Shown: positions 1 to 7,933, numbered from the stretch's first letter. The stretch is DNA of 24,630 bases from Candidatus Zixiibacteriota bacterium (GCA_035380245.1 DAOSXA010000005.1:1-24630), one strand, 5' to 3'. Program-made: numbers and translations. The notes: a model not told the origin generated them from the sequence alone.

Positions 1-261
1 TGCGATCCCGCGCTTTATCGTAGGCATCGCTGGTGGCCCACCCGTCCACGGGTGGAATTTGAAATCATATTGACAACACAATTTCGTGGGCGGCAGACCT
101 CCCGGTCTGCCCCTGCAGCAGCCTTGCCGGTCGTAGCGCGGGATCCCTGCGATCCCGCGCTTTATCGTAGGCATCGCTGGTGGCCCACCCGTCCACGGGT
201 GGGATTTGAAATCATATTGACAACTAAATTTCGTGGGCGGCAAACCTCCCGGTCTGCCCCT
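1..261. repeat. Tandem copies of a hairpin-bearing intergenic repeat
   Basis: Two direct copies, 1-114 and 148-261, lie 147 bases apart and differ at about four positions. Each carries a hairpin with arms CCCACCCGT/ACGGGTGGG (37-56, with one end mismatch in the first copy, and 184-203), a TTGACAAC block, and a second hairpin with arms GGCAGACC/GGTCTGCC and loop TCCC (92-111; the second copy has one arm mismatch). Between the copies, 135-161 is a perfect 11-bp-arm hairpin (arm AGCGCGGGATC, loop CCTGC). A third, inverted copy lies near 6810-6905. The window starts inside the element. No protein is encoded here; short frames through it are palindrome read-through. Confidence 0.85.
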
Positions 262-395
262 TGTGTATGCAACTGGACTTCCGTCACCACAATCTGCTTG
301 CTTGTGCAACCCTGGTGTCGTACCGTGCGTAAGTTATACTGTTGACGCAGGAATGAAGAAACGACGTCTTTGAAAACAACGACAGAGGAGGTCCC

Positions 396-2036
396 ATGTC
401 TGATGAATACCAATCGCGACGTAAATTCCTGAAAATGGTTCTGGCCACGGCTCCTGTTCTGGCTTTTGACTGGTCGGTTTTTCCCGTTGGATCGTTCGCT
501 GCCGATACCGAAGATGATAACTGGGATGTAATCGTTATTGGTTCCGGACTGGGCGGCCTTTCGGCGGCGGCGGCATTCGCTCGGCAGGGATTTCGTGCCC
601 TCGTGCTCGAACGGCACAATCGTCCGGGCGGATATGCGACTGTTTTCAAACGACCGGGCGGCTTTCAATTCGATGTCTCGTTGCACTCTACCTCCGTTCC
701 CGAAACCGACGGCAGACGTCACATCCAGGGATTTCCCGACATTACCGACGTCGAATTCGTTCCGCACCCGAGCACCTTCCGGGGCATTTTCCCCGACTAT
801 GATATTACCTGTCCGCAATGCAATCCGCAGGGGTACATCGACCAGCTCAAAAAGCTGTTCCCGAGCGAGGCGACCGGGATCGATTCGGTATTCGAGACCA
901 TGAGAGGTATCAACGTCGATATCGGCAAACTGCAGGATGCCAAAGGCGAAATTAATTACGGCACTTTTCCCTTCGAATACCCCTATTTGTTCAAAGCCTA
1001 CAGCCAGCCCTGGGGACAAATTATCGACGCTCTCGTAACCGATATCAAACTCAGGAGCATCATCAACGCTCAATGGGGCTATTACGGCCTTCCGCCCTCG
1101 AAACTCTCCTCAATTTACTATGCCCTGCCGTTCATGGGGTATCTCGAAACCGGCGGTTATTATCCCAAGGGGGGATCGCAGGTGATATCCGATGCCTTTG
1201 TCAGCTACATCGAAGAACGCGGCGGCAAGGTAATGCTCAGCACCGCCGTCGATAAAATCTTGATAAAAGATGGCGCCGCCTACGGTGTCCGCACTGCCGA
1301 AGGTAAAGAATACACCGCCCGAGCCGTCATCTCCAACGTCAACGTTCCGGATACGTTCAATAAACTCATGACACCGGGCGAGGAGCTAACCGAGTACCTC
1401 AATAAAATATCCGGATATAGCGTATCGCTCTCTTCATTCCAGATCTGGCTGGGTCTCAAGGATGATCTTGTCGGTAAATTAGGCCTGAAGGACGCTGAGA
1501 TATTCTACCAGAACAGTTATGATCATGAAGCGTCGTTCAAGGCGCTGGTCGAGGGACGAATCGAGGATGAAGGCGGTTACGGATTAACGCTGTACGATAA
1601 TCTCTATGAAGGATATTCTCCCAAGGGTAAAAACACGATCAATATCATAACGTTGATGGGTTACGACCATTGGAAGAAATACGAGTCGGACTACTTTGCC
1701 GGAAACAAAGATGCCTACGATGCCGACAAGGAGCGTATCGCCGATATCCTTATCGACCGAGTCGAAAAGACGCTGATACCGGGATTGCGTGAGGCTATCG
1801 AGGTGAAGGAAATCGGGACACCGCTCACCAACGTTCGCTATACCGGCAACTACCGGGGCGGCATTTACGGTTGGGATCAAACACTCAACAATGCCATGCC
1901 CAATCGTTTACCTCAAACCACTCCGATCAAAAACCTGTATTTGTCGAGTGCCTGGACTCAACCGGGCGGTGGTTACGGCGGTGTCATCCGGAGCGGTCTG
2001 AACTGTTTCGGTAAGGTTATGAAAGCCTGGGGGTAA
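396..2036 (+). CDS. Tat-exported FAD-dependent oxidoreductase, phytoene desaturase/carotenoid isomerase-like
   Basis: The 546-residue product begins with a twin-arginine signal (SRRKFLK at residues 7-13, then a hydrophobic stretch to about 36), which implies export of a folded, cofactor-loaded enzyme. Residues 44-80 form the FAD dinucleotide-binding fold: VIVIGSGLGG followed by the acidic strand end LVLERHNRPGG. The C-terminal segment with GGGYGGVIRSG (about 522-532) matches the second FAD-contacting region of the phytoene desaturase / retinol saturase / CrtI-like amine oxidase superfamily. Length fits that family. The ATG is preceded by a near-perfect Shine-Dalgarno AGGAGGT at 386-392. It is monocistronic: the next gene is convergent, with a hairpin between. 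The substrate cannot be read from sequence; no other carotenoid genes are adjacent, so a carotenoid role is only one option. Family assignment is firm, the reaction is not. Confidence 0.9.
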   Translation: MSDEYQSRRKFLKMVLATAPVLAFDWSVFPVGSFAADTEDDNWDVIVIGSGLGGLSAAAAFARQGFRALVLERHNRPGGYATVFKRPGGFQFDVSLHSTSVPETDGRRHIQGFPDITDVEFVPHPSTFRGIFPDYDITCPQCNPQGYIDQLKKLFPSEATGIDSVFETMRGINVDIGKLQDAKGEINYGTFPFEYPYLFKAYSQPWGQIIDALVTDIKLRSIINAQWGYYGLPPSKLSSIYYALPFMGYLETGGYYPKGGSQVISDAFVSYIEERGGKVMLSTAVDKILIKDGAAYGVRTAEGKEYTARAVISNVNVPDTFNKLMTPGEELTEYLNKISGYSVSLSSFQIWLGLKDDLVGKLGLKDAEIFYQNSYDHEASFKALVEGRIEDEGGYGLTLYDNLYEGYSPKGKNTINIITLMGYDHWKKYESDYFAGNKDAYDADKERIADILIDRVEKTLIPGLREAIEVKEIGTPLTNVRYTGNYRGGIYGWDQTLNNAMPNRLPQTTPIKNLYLSSAWTQPGGGYGGVIRSGLNCFGKVMKAWG

Positions 2037-2061
2037 ATTCCAGATAAACCCGACAATTTAG

Positions 2062-2090
2062 CAGCCCGAGACCATTACGATTTCGGGCTG
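2062..2090. terminator. Likely bidirectional terminator hairpin
   Basis: Arms CAGCCCGA (2062-2069) and TCGGGCTG (2083-2090) enclose a 13-base loop and sit between the convergent oxidoreductase and aminotransferase genes. A short T/G-rich stretch follows on the + side but there is no strong T tract, so Rho-independent activity is an inference. Confidence 0.5.
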
Positions 2091-2143
2091 TGGTTGTATT
2101 ACGTAAAAATACTTCGACTCTTCCTGCGGACAGGGGGATCGGA

Positions 2144-3313
2144 TCAAGGGTAGTTGGCCTTGATCCGGTCAAAAGCTTTGTTGACTTCTTCGGGCGGGAC
2201 ACAGAAAGACAGTCGCAGATGGCTTTCACCGGTTGGACCGAAAGCAATTCCCGGAGTTGTTGAGACTTTGTTCTCTTGCAGGAGTCTTTTACAGAAAGCG
2301 GTCGAATCCTTTCCTTCATCGAGCAGAATCCTGGGGAACATGAGGTAGGAGCCATGCGGCTTCTGATACGAAAACACCGAATCCAATTCATCCAGTCGTT
2401 GACACATGAGATCCCGTGCCGCCTGGTAATGAGCCCTGAATTCCGCGACACAGTCCTGCGGTCCTTCCAACGCGGCAAGAGCCGCATACTGCGAAACGAC
2501 CGGTGCACAAATAGCGAAAGGGATATGGGCTTTGGTGATTTGTGGAATCCATGTTTCATCCGCATGCAGGTAACCGATACGCCACCCGGTCATCGCGTAG
2601 GTTTTCGTGAACGTATAACAACTTATCACGTGTTTTTTCAACTCGGGAATCGATGCGAGGGAGAAATGCCGGTGGCCGTCGAAAACGAAATACTCATACG
2701 CTTCATCGGTAATGATCACGAGATTGTGTTCGAGAGCGAGTGCGGCCAGATCGCGCAATTGTTGTTCCGAAAAAACCGTACCGGTCGGATTATTGGGTGA
2801 GCAACAGATCATCGCTCGCGTTCTCGGAGTGATGCTCTTTTTGATCGCATCGAAATCGAGAGCGAATCCTTCTTCTTCGATCGTTGGAATTAGCACCGGT
2901 TTGCCGGAGGCCATTACCACCTGCCGAATATGGGTAGAATAAGTCGGCGTGAACAACAACACTTCGTCACCCGGATCGATTACGGCCATGACCGCCGCCG
3001 ACAATCCCTCGATAGCGCCTACCGTTACCAGGATCTGAGCAATGCCGGCCTTCACATCATTGTCTCTCGATAATTTATTTACGATGGCTTCGCGTAGTTG
3101 CGGCAGACCGGAGTTCTCGGAATATCCGCCGACACGTCCGTCCCTGATTGCTCTGACTGCGCCCTCCTTGATATGCTCGGGGGTGTCGGAGGTCGGTTTG
3201 GCCCAGGACAAAAAAGCGACATCTTCAACCTCTTTGGAAAGCCGGGTCATTTCGTGAATAGCCGATTTCGATATCTGTGCAACTCGATTTGATATTCTGG
3301 GTTCTTCGCTCAT
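2144..3313 (-). CDS. PLP-dependent aminotransferase, class I/II (fold type I)
   Basis: This 389-residue enzyme has all the marks of the aspartate aminotransferase fold: SPNNPTGTV (172-180) with the pyridine-contacting Asn, TDEAYEYF (202-209) with Asp203 and Tyr206, the Schiff-base lysine in FTKTYAMTGWRIGY (Lys237), and a C-terminal arginine in HLRLSF for the substrate carboxylate. I chose the ATG at 3313 because GGAGG lies 8 bases upstream; an in-frame GTG at 3331 would overlap that ribosome site. It is the last gene of the five-gene minus-strand operon, 36 bases after the MBL-fold gene. The N-terminal substrate loop, usually a GEP-like motif, reads WAKPTSDTP, a small departure. The amino donor cannot be inferred. 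Family call is very secure. Confidence 0.93.
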   Translation of the reverse strand: MSEEPRISNRVAQISKSAIHEMTRLSKEVEDVAFLSWAKPTSDTPEHIKEGAVRAIRDGRVGGYSENSGLPQLREAIVNKLSRDNDVKAGIAQILVTVGAIEGLSAAVMAVIDPGDEVLLFTPTYSTHIRQVVMASGKPVLIPTIEEEGFALDFDAIKKSITPRTRAMICCSPNNPTGTVFSEQQLRDLAALALEHNLVIITDEAYEYFVFDGHRHFSLASIPELKKHVISCYTFTKTYAMTGWRIGYLHADETWIPQITKAHIPFAICAPVVSQYAALAALEGPQDCVAEFRAHYQAARDLMCQRLDELDSVFSYQKPHGSYLMFPRILLDEGKDSTAFCKRLLQENKVSTTPGIAFGPTGESHLRLSFCVPPEEVNKAFDRIKANYP

Positions 3314-3349
3314 AGGATTATCCTCCACCACAGGGCAGGCCTGCAGTTG

Positions 3350-3988
3350 TTATAGGTCGATTTCGGCTCCTACTCCTCCTGATATGAACTTGTTTGGATA
3401 AAGCGACCGGATCTCGTTGATATGTCGCGTGCAATGAGTGGGGCAAACACGGGACAGCGGCTCCAGAATGTCGTATTCTGCGAATCCGTGTAAACCGCCG
3501 ATGAGGGCGTAGGCCGTTCCGAACGGTTTTACGGCATTCAGAATGGCTTCCACCCCGGGGTGGGCGCATCCGACCACCACGACCAATCCTTTTTCCGTTC
3601 GGATGGCCAGCGATTGTTCGATACCCTTCAACATGCCGGTGCTGTAGAAACCGTCACGGAGTTGGAACGACTCATCGACGTAGACCACCTCGCGGGCGGA
3701 TTTGATCCCCCGCAGTTCATTGGGCGCATACACTTTCACCCGGTTGTTCCGGTCGAGGAAAGACGATAAGCCGCCACTATGGTCGAAGTGGGAATGCGAG
3801 ATGAATACCTCCTCGATCGACTCCGGATCAACTCCGAGCACCCGCATGTTTTCTATCAGAATCGCTCCGCTCGCGCCGGTATCGAAAAGCAGTTTTACCC
3901 CGTCATGTTCGATCAGGCATGAAAAACCCCAGTCAGCCTGCGTCCCGTCTGTTAGAGATTCATTGTCGTAGAGTATCGTGATATTCAT
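3350..3988 (-). CDS. Metallo-beta-lactamase-fold hydrolase (COG1237-like)
   Basis: The 212-residue protein has the di-metal motif HSHFDH (65-70), an upstream LLFDTGASG strand-loop (33-41), GCAHPG (140-145) and GGLHGF (164-169), followed by HCTRHI (185-190). This pattern matches the branch often annotated as 7,8-dihydropterin-6-methyl-4-(beta-D-ribofuranosyl)aminobenzene-5'-phosphate synthase-like, which in most bacteria has no proven reaction. Length and motif order are normal and no signal peptide is visible, so it should be cytoplasmic. AAGG lies about 9 bases before the ATG. It is fourth in the operon, 27 bases after the DUF89 gene. The fold and metal site are certain; the substrate is unknown. 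Confidence 0.9.
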   Translation of the reverse strand: MNITILYDNESLTDGTQADWGFSCLIEHDGVKLLFDTGASGAILIENMRVLGVDPESIEEVFISHSHFDHSGGLSSFLDRNNRVKVYAPNELRGIKSAREVVYVDESFQLRDGFYSTGMLKGIEQSLAIRTEKGLVVVVGCAHPGVEAILNAVKPFGTAYALIGGLHGFAEYDILEPLSRVCPTHCTRHINEIRSLYPNKFISGGVGAEIDL

Positions 3989-4015
3989 GTTAACGGACCT
4001 TCATTCGCATTTCGC

Positions 4016-4861
4016 CTATACGTTGATCCCTTTGAGGATAATGTCGCCGATGGAAACGCCGAGATCATCGGCTATCAACTTACATTTGGCCTTCAATAAA
4101 AAGAAGATCGGGCGGTGATAGTTGGACAAAGCCTCGTAGTTGCCCTGCCCCTTGGCGATTATGAATTCCGCTTCTTCCAACATCTTCCTGAACTCGGGAC
4201 TACATGTATTGAGAACGGCTCCGGGGGCATCGGCGCCGGAGGACACGATTGTGGCCACCTTGTCGATCCCCGCTTCCAGCGCATCTTCTCGGGTGGCATC
4301 GTTCAAAATAGGTTGCTCACGTACGACGAATAACGTCGGTTTGTCCAACTGTTCGATAAGAAGACGGTCGAACACCGTTTCGCCGGCGTTATCTCCGATG
4401 TACAAGATTTGCCCGGCCGTGGCCAGATCTCTCTTGAAAATCTCGTAGTCACAGACGGCAAAATTACGAGTTAAGGCATCGTCGAGCGTGGCTTCGATAT
4501 CGAACGTCCCGCTCGGGCCGAAGTCGATAATATTCCCGGCAATGGCAATGCGAATCGCGGTAAGCAGGCGGTCGTCCGCCTGCTCGATCACTTGTTTCAT
4601 TTGAGGATAAAGGGAAAGAGCTTTGACCGTGCTTTCCCGTTTCAATCCTTTGAACGGATCGGGATTCCCCGTTATCCGATTCACCAGTTGGTAGACCAGT
4701 CGACCCGTTTCCGGCGGTGTGCTGTCGAGCGAGATATCCTTCAATAACCGGCCGAGTTCATCGAGGAGATGCTTGAGTACACGTTCATCGTCGGTCGCGA
4801 CTCGTCCGGCGCGAAGAGCCTGCTCGAAAAAGCAGGGGATACAATCGAGATATGTCTTCAT
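4016..4861 (-). CDS. DUF89 / ARMT1-like damage-control phosphatase
   Basis: The 281-residue protein opens with DCIPCFFEQALRA (6-18), the N-terminal signature of the prokaryotic DUF89 group. It has AGNIIDFG (108-115), the metal-binding GDNAGETVFD (156-165) and KGQGNYEAL (237-245), followed by CKLIADDLGV near the end. DUF89 proteins are metal-dependent phosphatases proposed to remove damaged or excess phosphometabolites. The paired cysteines at 7 and 10 are typical of the bacterial/archaeal subfamily. It lies 48 bases after the nitroreductase and 27 bases before the MBL gene, all on one strand, so co-transcription is likely. The physiological substrate is not deducible here. Confidence 0.9.
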   Translation of the reverse strand: MKTYLDCIPCFFEQALRAGRVATDDERVLKHLLDELGRLLKDISLDSTPPETGRLVYQLVNRITGNPDPFKGLKRESTVKALSLYPQMKQVIEQADDRLLTAIRIAIAGNIIDFGPSGTFDIEATLDDALTRNFAVCDYEIFKRDLATAGQILYIGDNAGETVFDRLLIEQLDKPTLFVVREQPILNDATREDALEAGIDKVATIVSSGADAPGAVLNTCSPEFRKMLEEAEFIIAKGQGNYEALSNYHRPIFFLLKAKCKLIADDLGVSIGDIILKGINV

Positions 4862-4909
4862 CTGTCGATCCTTTCTGCGGACGGTTGGTACAATGGGCTA
4901 ATAGTGAGC

Positions 4910-5686
4910 TTAGTCGTCATCCGTACCGCTCGTCAGATCGAAGCCACACTCCTTGAGTCCTTCTATGAGGCGATCGGGATTGCGCGTCCATTGTCCCCAT
5001 TTACGACTCATGTGTTCCGTCCAACTGTATCGTTCAAACGTAAAGGTCTCTTTCTTTCCCTGCTCCAGCGGCACCATATAGTCGGCCTTGCGGTAGTAAT
5101 CCTGGGCAAGATAGCCGCGGTCCATTACCTCTATGGCACGGTCGATCATGGCCTCGGTCAATTCCGGGTACTGATCTTCAAAGAGAAAATACTCCATGGG
5201 ATATCGCGGACGTGTCGGCGGGTTTTCATCGGGGAAACCCACGACGAGCTGGACGATGGGGAAGACCCGTTCGGGCAGGCGGTACTCGTCACGAATCTTG
5301 CCGGCCCGATAGGGGGGATCACCGATAAAACAACTTCCCATTCCCAGGCTTTCGGCGGCAATGACGAGATTTTCCGCCATCAGCACCGCGTCCTGAACGC
5401 CAAACTGGAACAGCGCCAGATCGCACGATCCGGTTTCCCAACCACGCTTGCGCATGATCATCTCGAGCTTGTGAATGTCGATACAGACCGTGAACAGGAG
5501 CGGCGCCTTGAAGGGAGCTTTCGGTGCTTTTCTCTTAAGCAGCAGGGAGCACATTTGCCCGGCAAACGGCGCCTGTTGTGCCGCTCGCACCAGTGTTTCT
5601 ATCTCCTCGTCCGTCGGCATTTGATCGGTGTATTTGCGAATCGACTTACGATTCAGAAGGGTGTCGATGACTTGGTTGTGTAACAT
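4910..5686 (-). CDS. Nitroreductase-family flavoprotein
   Basis: The 258-residue product starts with the FMN-binding RKSIRKYT (13-20), then RAAQQAPFAGQ (34-44), and has the GLG-like segment AESLGMGSCFIGD (111-123) and VVGFPDENP (148-156) of the nitroreductase family (FMN-dependent, NAD(P)H-oxidising). I selected the ATG at 5686 because AGAGG lies 6 bases upstream; a longer frame from 5722 adds 12 residues that do not look conserved. The C-terminal third, with EHMSRKWGQWTRNP, extends beyond minimal nitroreductases and may shape substrate choice. It is second in the operon, 50 bases after the CGGC gene. Reduction of a nitro compound, quinone or flavin substrate is possible; which one is unknown. 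Confidence 0.9.
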   Translation of the reverse strand: MLHNQVIDTLLNRKSIRKYTDQMPTDEEIETLVRAAQQAPFAGQMCSLLLKRKAPKAPFKAPLLFTVCIDIHKLEMIMRKRGWETGSCDLALFQFGVQDAVLMAENLVIAAESLGMGSCFIGDPPYRAGKIRDEYRLPERVFPIVQLVVGFPDENPPTRPRYPMEYFLFEDQYPELTEAMIDRAIEVMDRGYLAQDYYRKADYMVPLEQGKKETFTFERYSWTEHMSRKWGQWTRNPDRLIEGLKECGFDLTSGTDDD

Positions 5687-5736
5687 GTGCTTACCTCTGT
5701 TACAGGCATCTTGATCGGTCATTGAGACAGTATCGC

Positions 5737-6183
5737 TTAATCATAGCTGAGGCGAGTTTTCTCGTCGGTCAAAGTTGCCTCGATGATGCTTTTCCACTCC
5801 GGACTTTGCCAGGTGCCCAGCGGGTCGTGGACGTTCAGGTATTTCTGCGGGATCGGGTGTGTGCCATAGACGACTTCGAGACCGTATTTAGTTTTGATGT
5901 AGTCATGGAAATCAGTGATGTACGGGCATGGGGGATAACCCACGATCAGGCCCGTTGCAAGATGTACCACCTGCACGCCGTTCTTCTGCATTTCATCCAC
6001 GGTGTACTCGACATTGCCGCCGGGGCATCCGTCGCAGGTCGTGTAACCAACCAGTTCAACTTCCGAATCCTTATACTTACTAAATGCACCTTCGCGGTCG
6101 CGCAAAGCTCTGAGGCACTTGCCGCCGGCACACCGGCGGTAGCGGTCGCAAATTATTATCCCGATCTTGATTTTCTTATCCAT
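5737..6183 (-). CDS. CGGC-domain cysteine-rich protein
   Basis: The 148-residue protein carries ICDRYRRCAGGKC near residues 11-23 and TTCDGCPGG near 48-56, then PPCPYI about 85-90. These cysteine clusters define the CGGC domain (named for the conserved Cys-Gly-Gly-Cys-type motif), a putative metal-binding domain common in anaerobes and without an established reaction. No signal peptide is visible. It is the first gene of the minus-strand operon, so the promoter should lie in 6184-6280. The weak GAGAG before the ATG is the only ribosome signal. Domain identification is good, function unknown. Confidence 0.85.
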   Translation of the reverse strand: MDKKIKIGIIICDRYRRCAGGKCLRALRDREGAFSKYKDSEVELVGYTTCDGCPGGNVEYTVDEMQKNGVQVVHLATGLIVGYPPCPYITDFHDYIKTKYGLEVVYGTHPIPQKYLNVHDPLGTWQSPEWKSIIEATLTDEKTRLSYD

Positions 6184-6673
6184 GTGATTCTCTCTTTTAT
6201 CGTGTAGTTGTATTCAAATCTTCCGGTACTGTCAGTCGTTTCAAACCATACTTCTCACAGATCAATCACTCCATTATACATTGCCCCACCCTTCCGGGTC
6301 AAGGTGGACTACTGCTGAAGTTGCAGCCTGTTGGAAACTCCACGGCTCTGCCGTGGATTAACTGGTACATCCTGATGGGCGGCTGACGTCTGTCGCATCA
6401 TATCGCGTCTGGTGGCCCACCCGTCCACGGGTGGGATATATCTGAAAACTTCGGATAAAGGTGCCCCACCCCTCGGGTGGGATTCGCGAAGCGAAGCTTT
6501 GACAACATTTGTGTGGTGGCAGACGTCCCGTCTGGTGGCCCACCCGTCCACGGGTGGGAAAACGCCGATTTGTACAAACCGAGTAGATAGGTAACAGATT
6601 AAATCGGCGACATAGGTAACAGTCATGTAGTGTAGGTTCCTTGGAACTTGCGAATATCTTAAGCTCAAGTGGT

Positions 6674-6703
6674 TGTCATGCCGGCGAAGGCCGGCATCCA
6701 GAG
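6674..6703. repeat. Widespread 'ATGCCGGC' hairpin repeat
   Basis: Arms ATGCCGGC (6678-6685) and GCCGGCAT (6690-6697) flank GAAG, within TGTC...CCAGA context. From general knowledge this matches the dispersed bacterial repeat that is often mistranslated as an MPAFAGMT-containing hypothetical protein; read on the minus strand it gives exactly that string. It differs from the other local hairpins, which I do not recognise from outside this window. Confidence 0.75.
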
Positions 6704-6807
6704 ATGAGGGAAGGCGCGGAGCGCCCGAACATAACGCGCCGACGCAGAGCATCGGCGCGAGGAATGGAAGATAGGCACCTGCTTTCGCAGGTGCGACGTT
6801 CCCTGTG

Positions 6808-6905
6808 GCAAGGCTGCTGCAGGGGCAGACCGGGAGGTCTGCCGCCCACGAAATTTAGTTGTCAATATGATTTCAAATCCCACCCGTGGACAGGTGGGCC
6901 ACCAG
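6808..6905 (-). repeat. Inverted third copy of the 1-261 repeat
   Basis: Read on the minus strand this stretch matches 30-125 and 177-260, including both hairpins (6879-6898 and 6824-6843) and the TTGACAACTAAATTTCG linker. One arm of the CCCACCCGT hairpin has a single change here. Conservation of the linker as well as the palindromes shows the unit is a composite element about 100 bases long rather than an isolated hairpin. Confidence 0.85.
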
Positions 6906-7237
6906 CGCGAGGTCAGGATTCTTTAATGCGTAGCGGCGGGGCTTGTCTCCGCCGCGATTGAGGTTTGTCAACAACCCGTCCACGGGTGAGGACGTCGGCA
7001 CGTCTCCCTGAGAGACGTGCCCTACAACGTCAGGTTGCGAGCAAGCAACCCGACCTGCAAGACTCCCTATGATGGCTATATACCGATTGTGAACCTTTTT
7101 TCGGATCGTTTGTTTTACAATAGTCTATGTAAATAGATACCGGCATTGATTGTTACAATGGATCTGTCGGTACTTGTTTTCCAGGATATTATCCGGTCAC
7201 CTGCGACAGGTCCGCTGGAAAAGAAAGGAGTCAATTA

Positions 7238-7690
7238 ATGGATAATGAATCGACCTTCCCAAAAAAGAGAGTCGCGTTAGTCTGTACTAACTTCAGTATG
7301 CAAAGCGCCTTTGGTTTGTTGATTATCGCTCTTAATTCCGCACGATTGGGTTTTGAGACGATGATCTACTTCACTTTTGAAGGCCTGCACATGATTCGTC
7401 CCGGGCATCTCGAACAACTGCGTTATTACCCGACCGGGGTTGATCCGTCCGGCGCCGAGGTGGACCGCTACACATCGGAACTCCGGGATAAAATGGATCG
7501 CAAGGACATTCCCTTCGTCGAGGACATGCTCCAGATGGCGCAGTTCGAGGGTGTCAGGTTTCTGGCTTGCAAAACGAGTGTTGATTTGTTCGACCTAGGA
7601 AAGGAAGACTTCATCGAAGGCGTAGAGATCATGCTTGCCGGTGATTTCATGAAACAGGCGACTGGCTCGGATCTTCATCTCATGTTCTGA
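7238..7690 (+). CDS. DsrE2-like sulfur-relay-type protein
   Basis: This 150-residue protein fits the DsrE/DsrF/DsrH-like family, closest to the DsrE2 branch. It has an N-terminal strand RVALVCTNFS, then NSARLGFETMIYFTFEGL (33-50), and the hallmark ACKTSVDLFDL (110-120) with Cys111, followed by FIEGVEIML. Better-known members read ACQMSMDVMGI at this place, so the cysteine is kept while surrounding residues differ. Cys16 is a second possible thiol. Some relatives carry persulfides; others are of unknown role. AAGGAG sits 7 bases before the ATG. It appears monocistronic and is not near TusA, rhodanese or dsr genes, so a sulfur-transfer role is inferred only from the family. Confidence 0.8.
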   Translation: MDNESTFPKKRVALVCTNFSMQSAFGLLIIALNSARLGFETMIYFTFEGLHMIRPGHLEQLRYYPTGVDPSGAEVDRYTSELRDKMDRKDIPFVEDMLQMAQFEGVRFLACKTSVDLFDLGKEDFIEGVEIMLAGDFMKQATGSDLHLMF

Positions 7691-7770
7691 AATTTCGGAT
7701 CGAGACGTGGTCCGGACGGCACGAGTTCGGACCTGCTGCTTCCTTGTTCGACGTCATGCCAATCTGATGT

Positions 7771-7796
7771 GCCGTCAGGCGTCGCTGCCTGACGGC
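7771..7796. terminator. Hairpin downstream of the DsrE2-like gene
   Basis: Perfect 10-bp arms GCCGTCAGGC and GCCTGACGGC enclose GTCGCT, about 80 bases after the stop codon. There is no T tract, so it may instead belong to the genome's intergenic hairpin set. Either termination or mRNA 3'-end protection would fit its place. Confidence 0.4.
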
Positions 7797-7933
7797 CATT
7801 CCCCGGGTTATAGCTGATCCCGTCCTTTTCCGTTGACATCACGGACGCAACCATAGACATTCTTGATCGAGTGATTATTATTTATGAGCCGTCATCTTCC
7901 GTTATCGGGAACGCTCTCAACAGGAGGAATCGT

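Larger units (their letters stand above)
6184..7237. repeat. Non-coding hairpin-repeat array
   Basis: About 1 kb with no convincing gene. Perfect or near-perfect hairpins occur at 6340-6356 (arm CCACGGC, loop TCT), near 6419-6438 and 6539-6558 (arms CCCACCCGT/ACGGGTGGG), 6678-6697, 6713-6725 (arm GGCGC, loop GGA), 6735-6759 (arm CGCGCCGA), 6775-6794 (arm GCACCTGC, loop TTTC), 6824-6843, 6879-6898, 6933-6955 (arm GCGGCGG), 6997-7021 (arm GGCACGTCTC) and 7033-7050 (arm GGTTGC, loop GAGCAA). The left end should hold the promoter of the CGGC operon and the right end (7060-7237), which is AT-rich and repeat-free, the promoter of the next gene; I could not place clear -35/-10 pairs. Frames here are shadows of the palindromes. 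Confidence 0.8.

Noticed and set aside
1..261. Possible CRISPR array
   Set aside because: Only two long imperfect units, with no regular spacers and no cas genes.
162..1073. 303-codon minus-strand frame
   Set aside because: It is antisense to the oxidoreductase, which has FAD motifs, a Tat signal and a strong ribosome site; the antisense product shows no domain.
4769..5683. 304-codon plus-strand frame
   Set aside because: It is antisense to the nitroreductase and the start of the DUF89 gene, both with clear family motifs.
6309..6961. Several 60-147-codon frames on both strands
   Set aside because: They translate the hairpin repeats, including the well-known MPAFAGMT string, and have no ribosome sites or domains.
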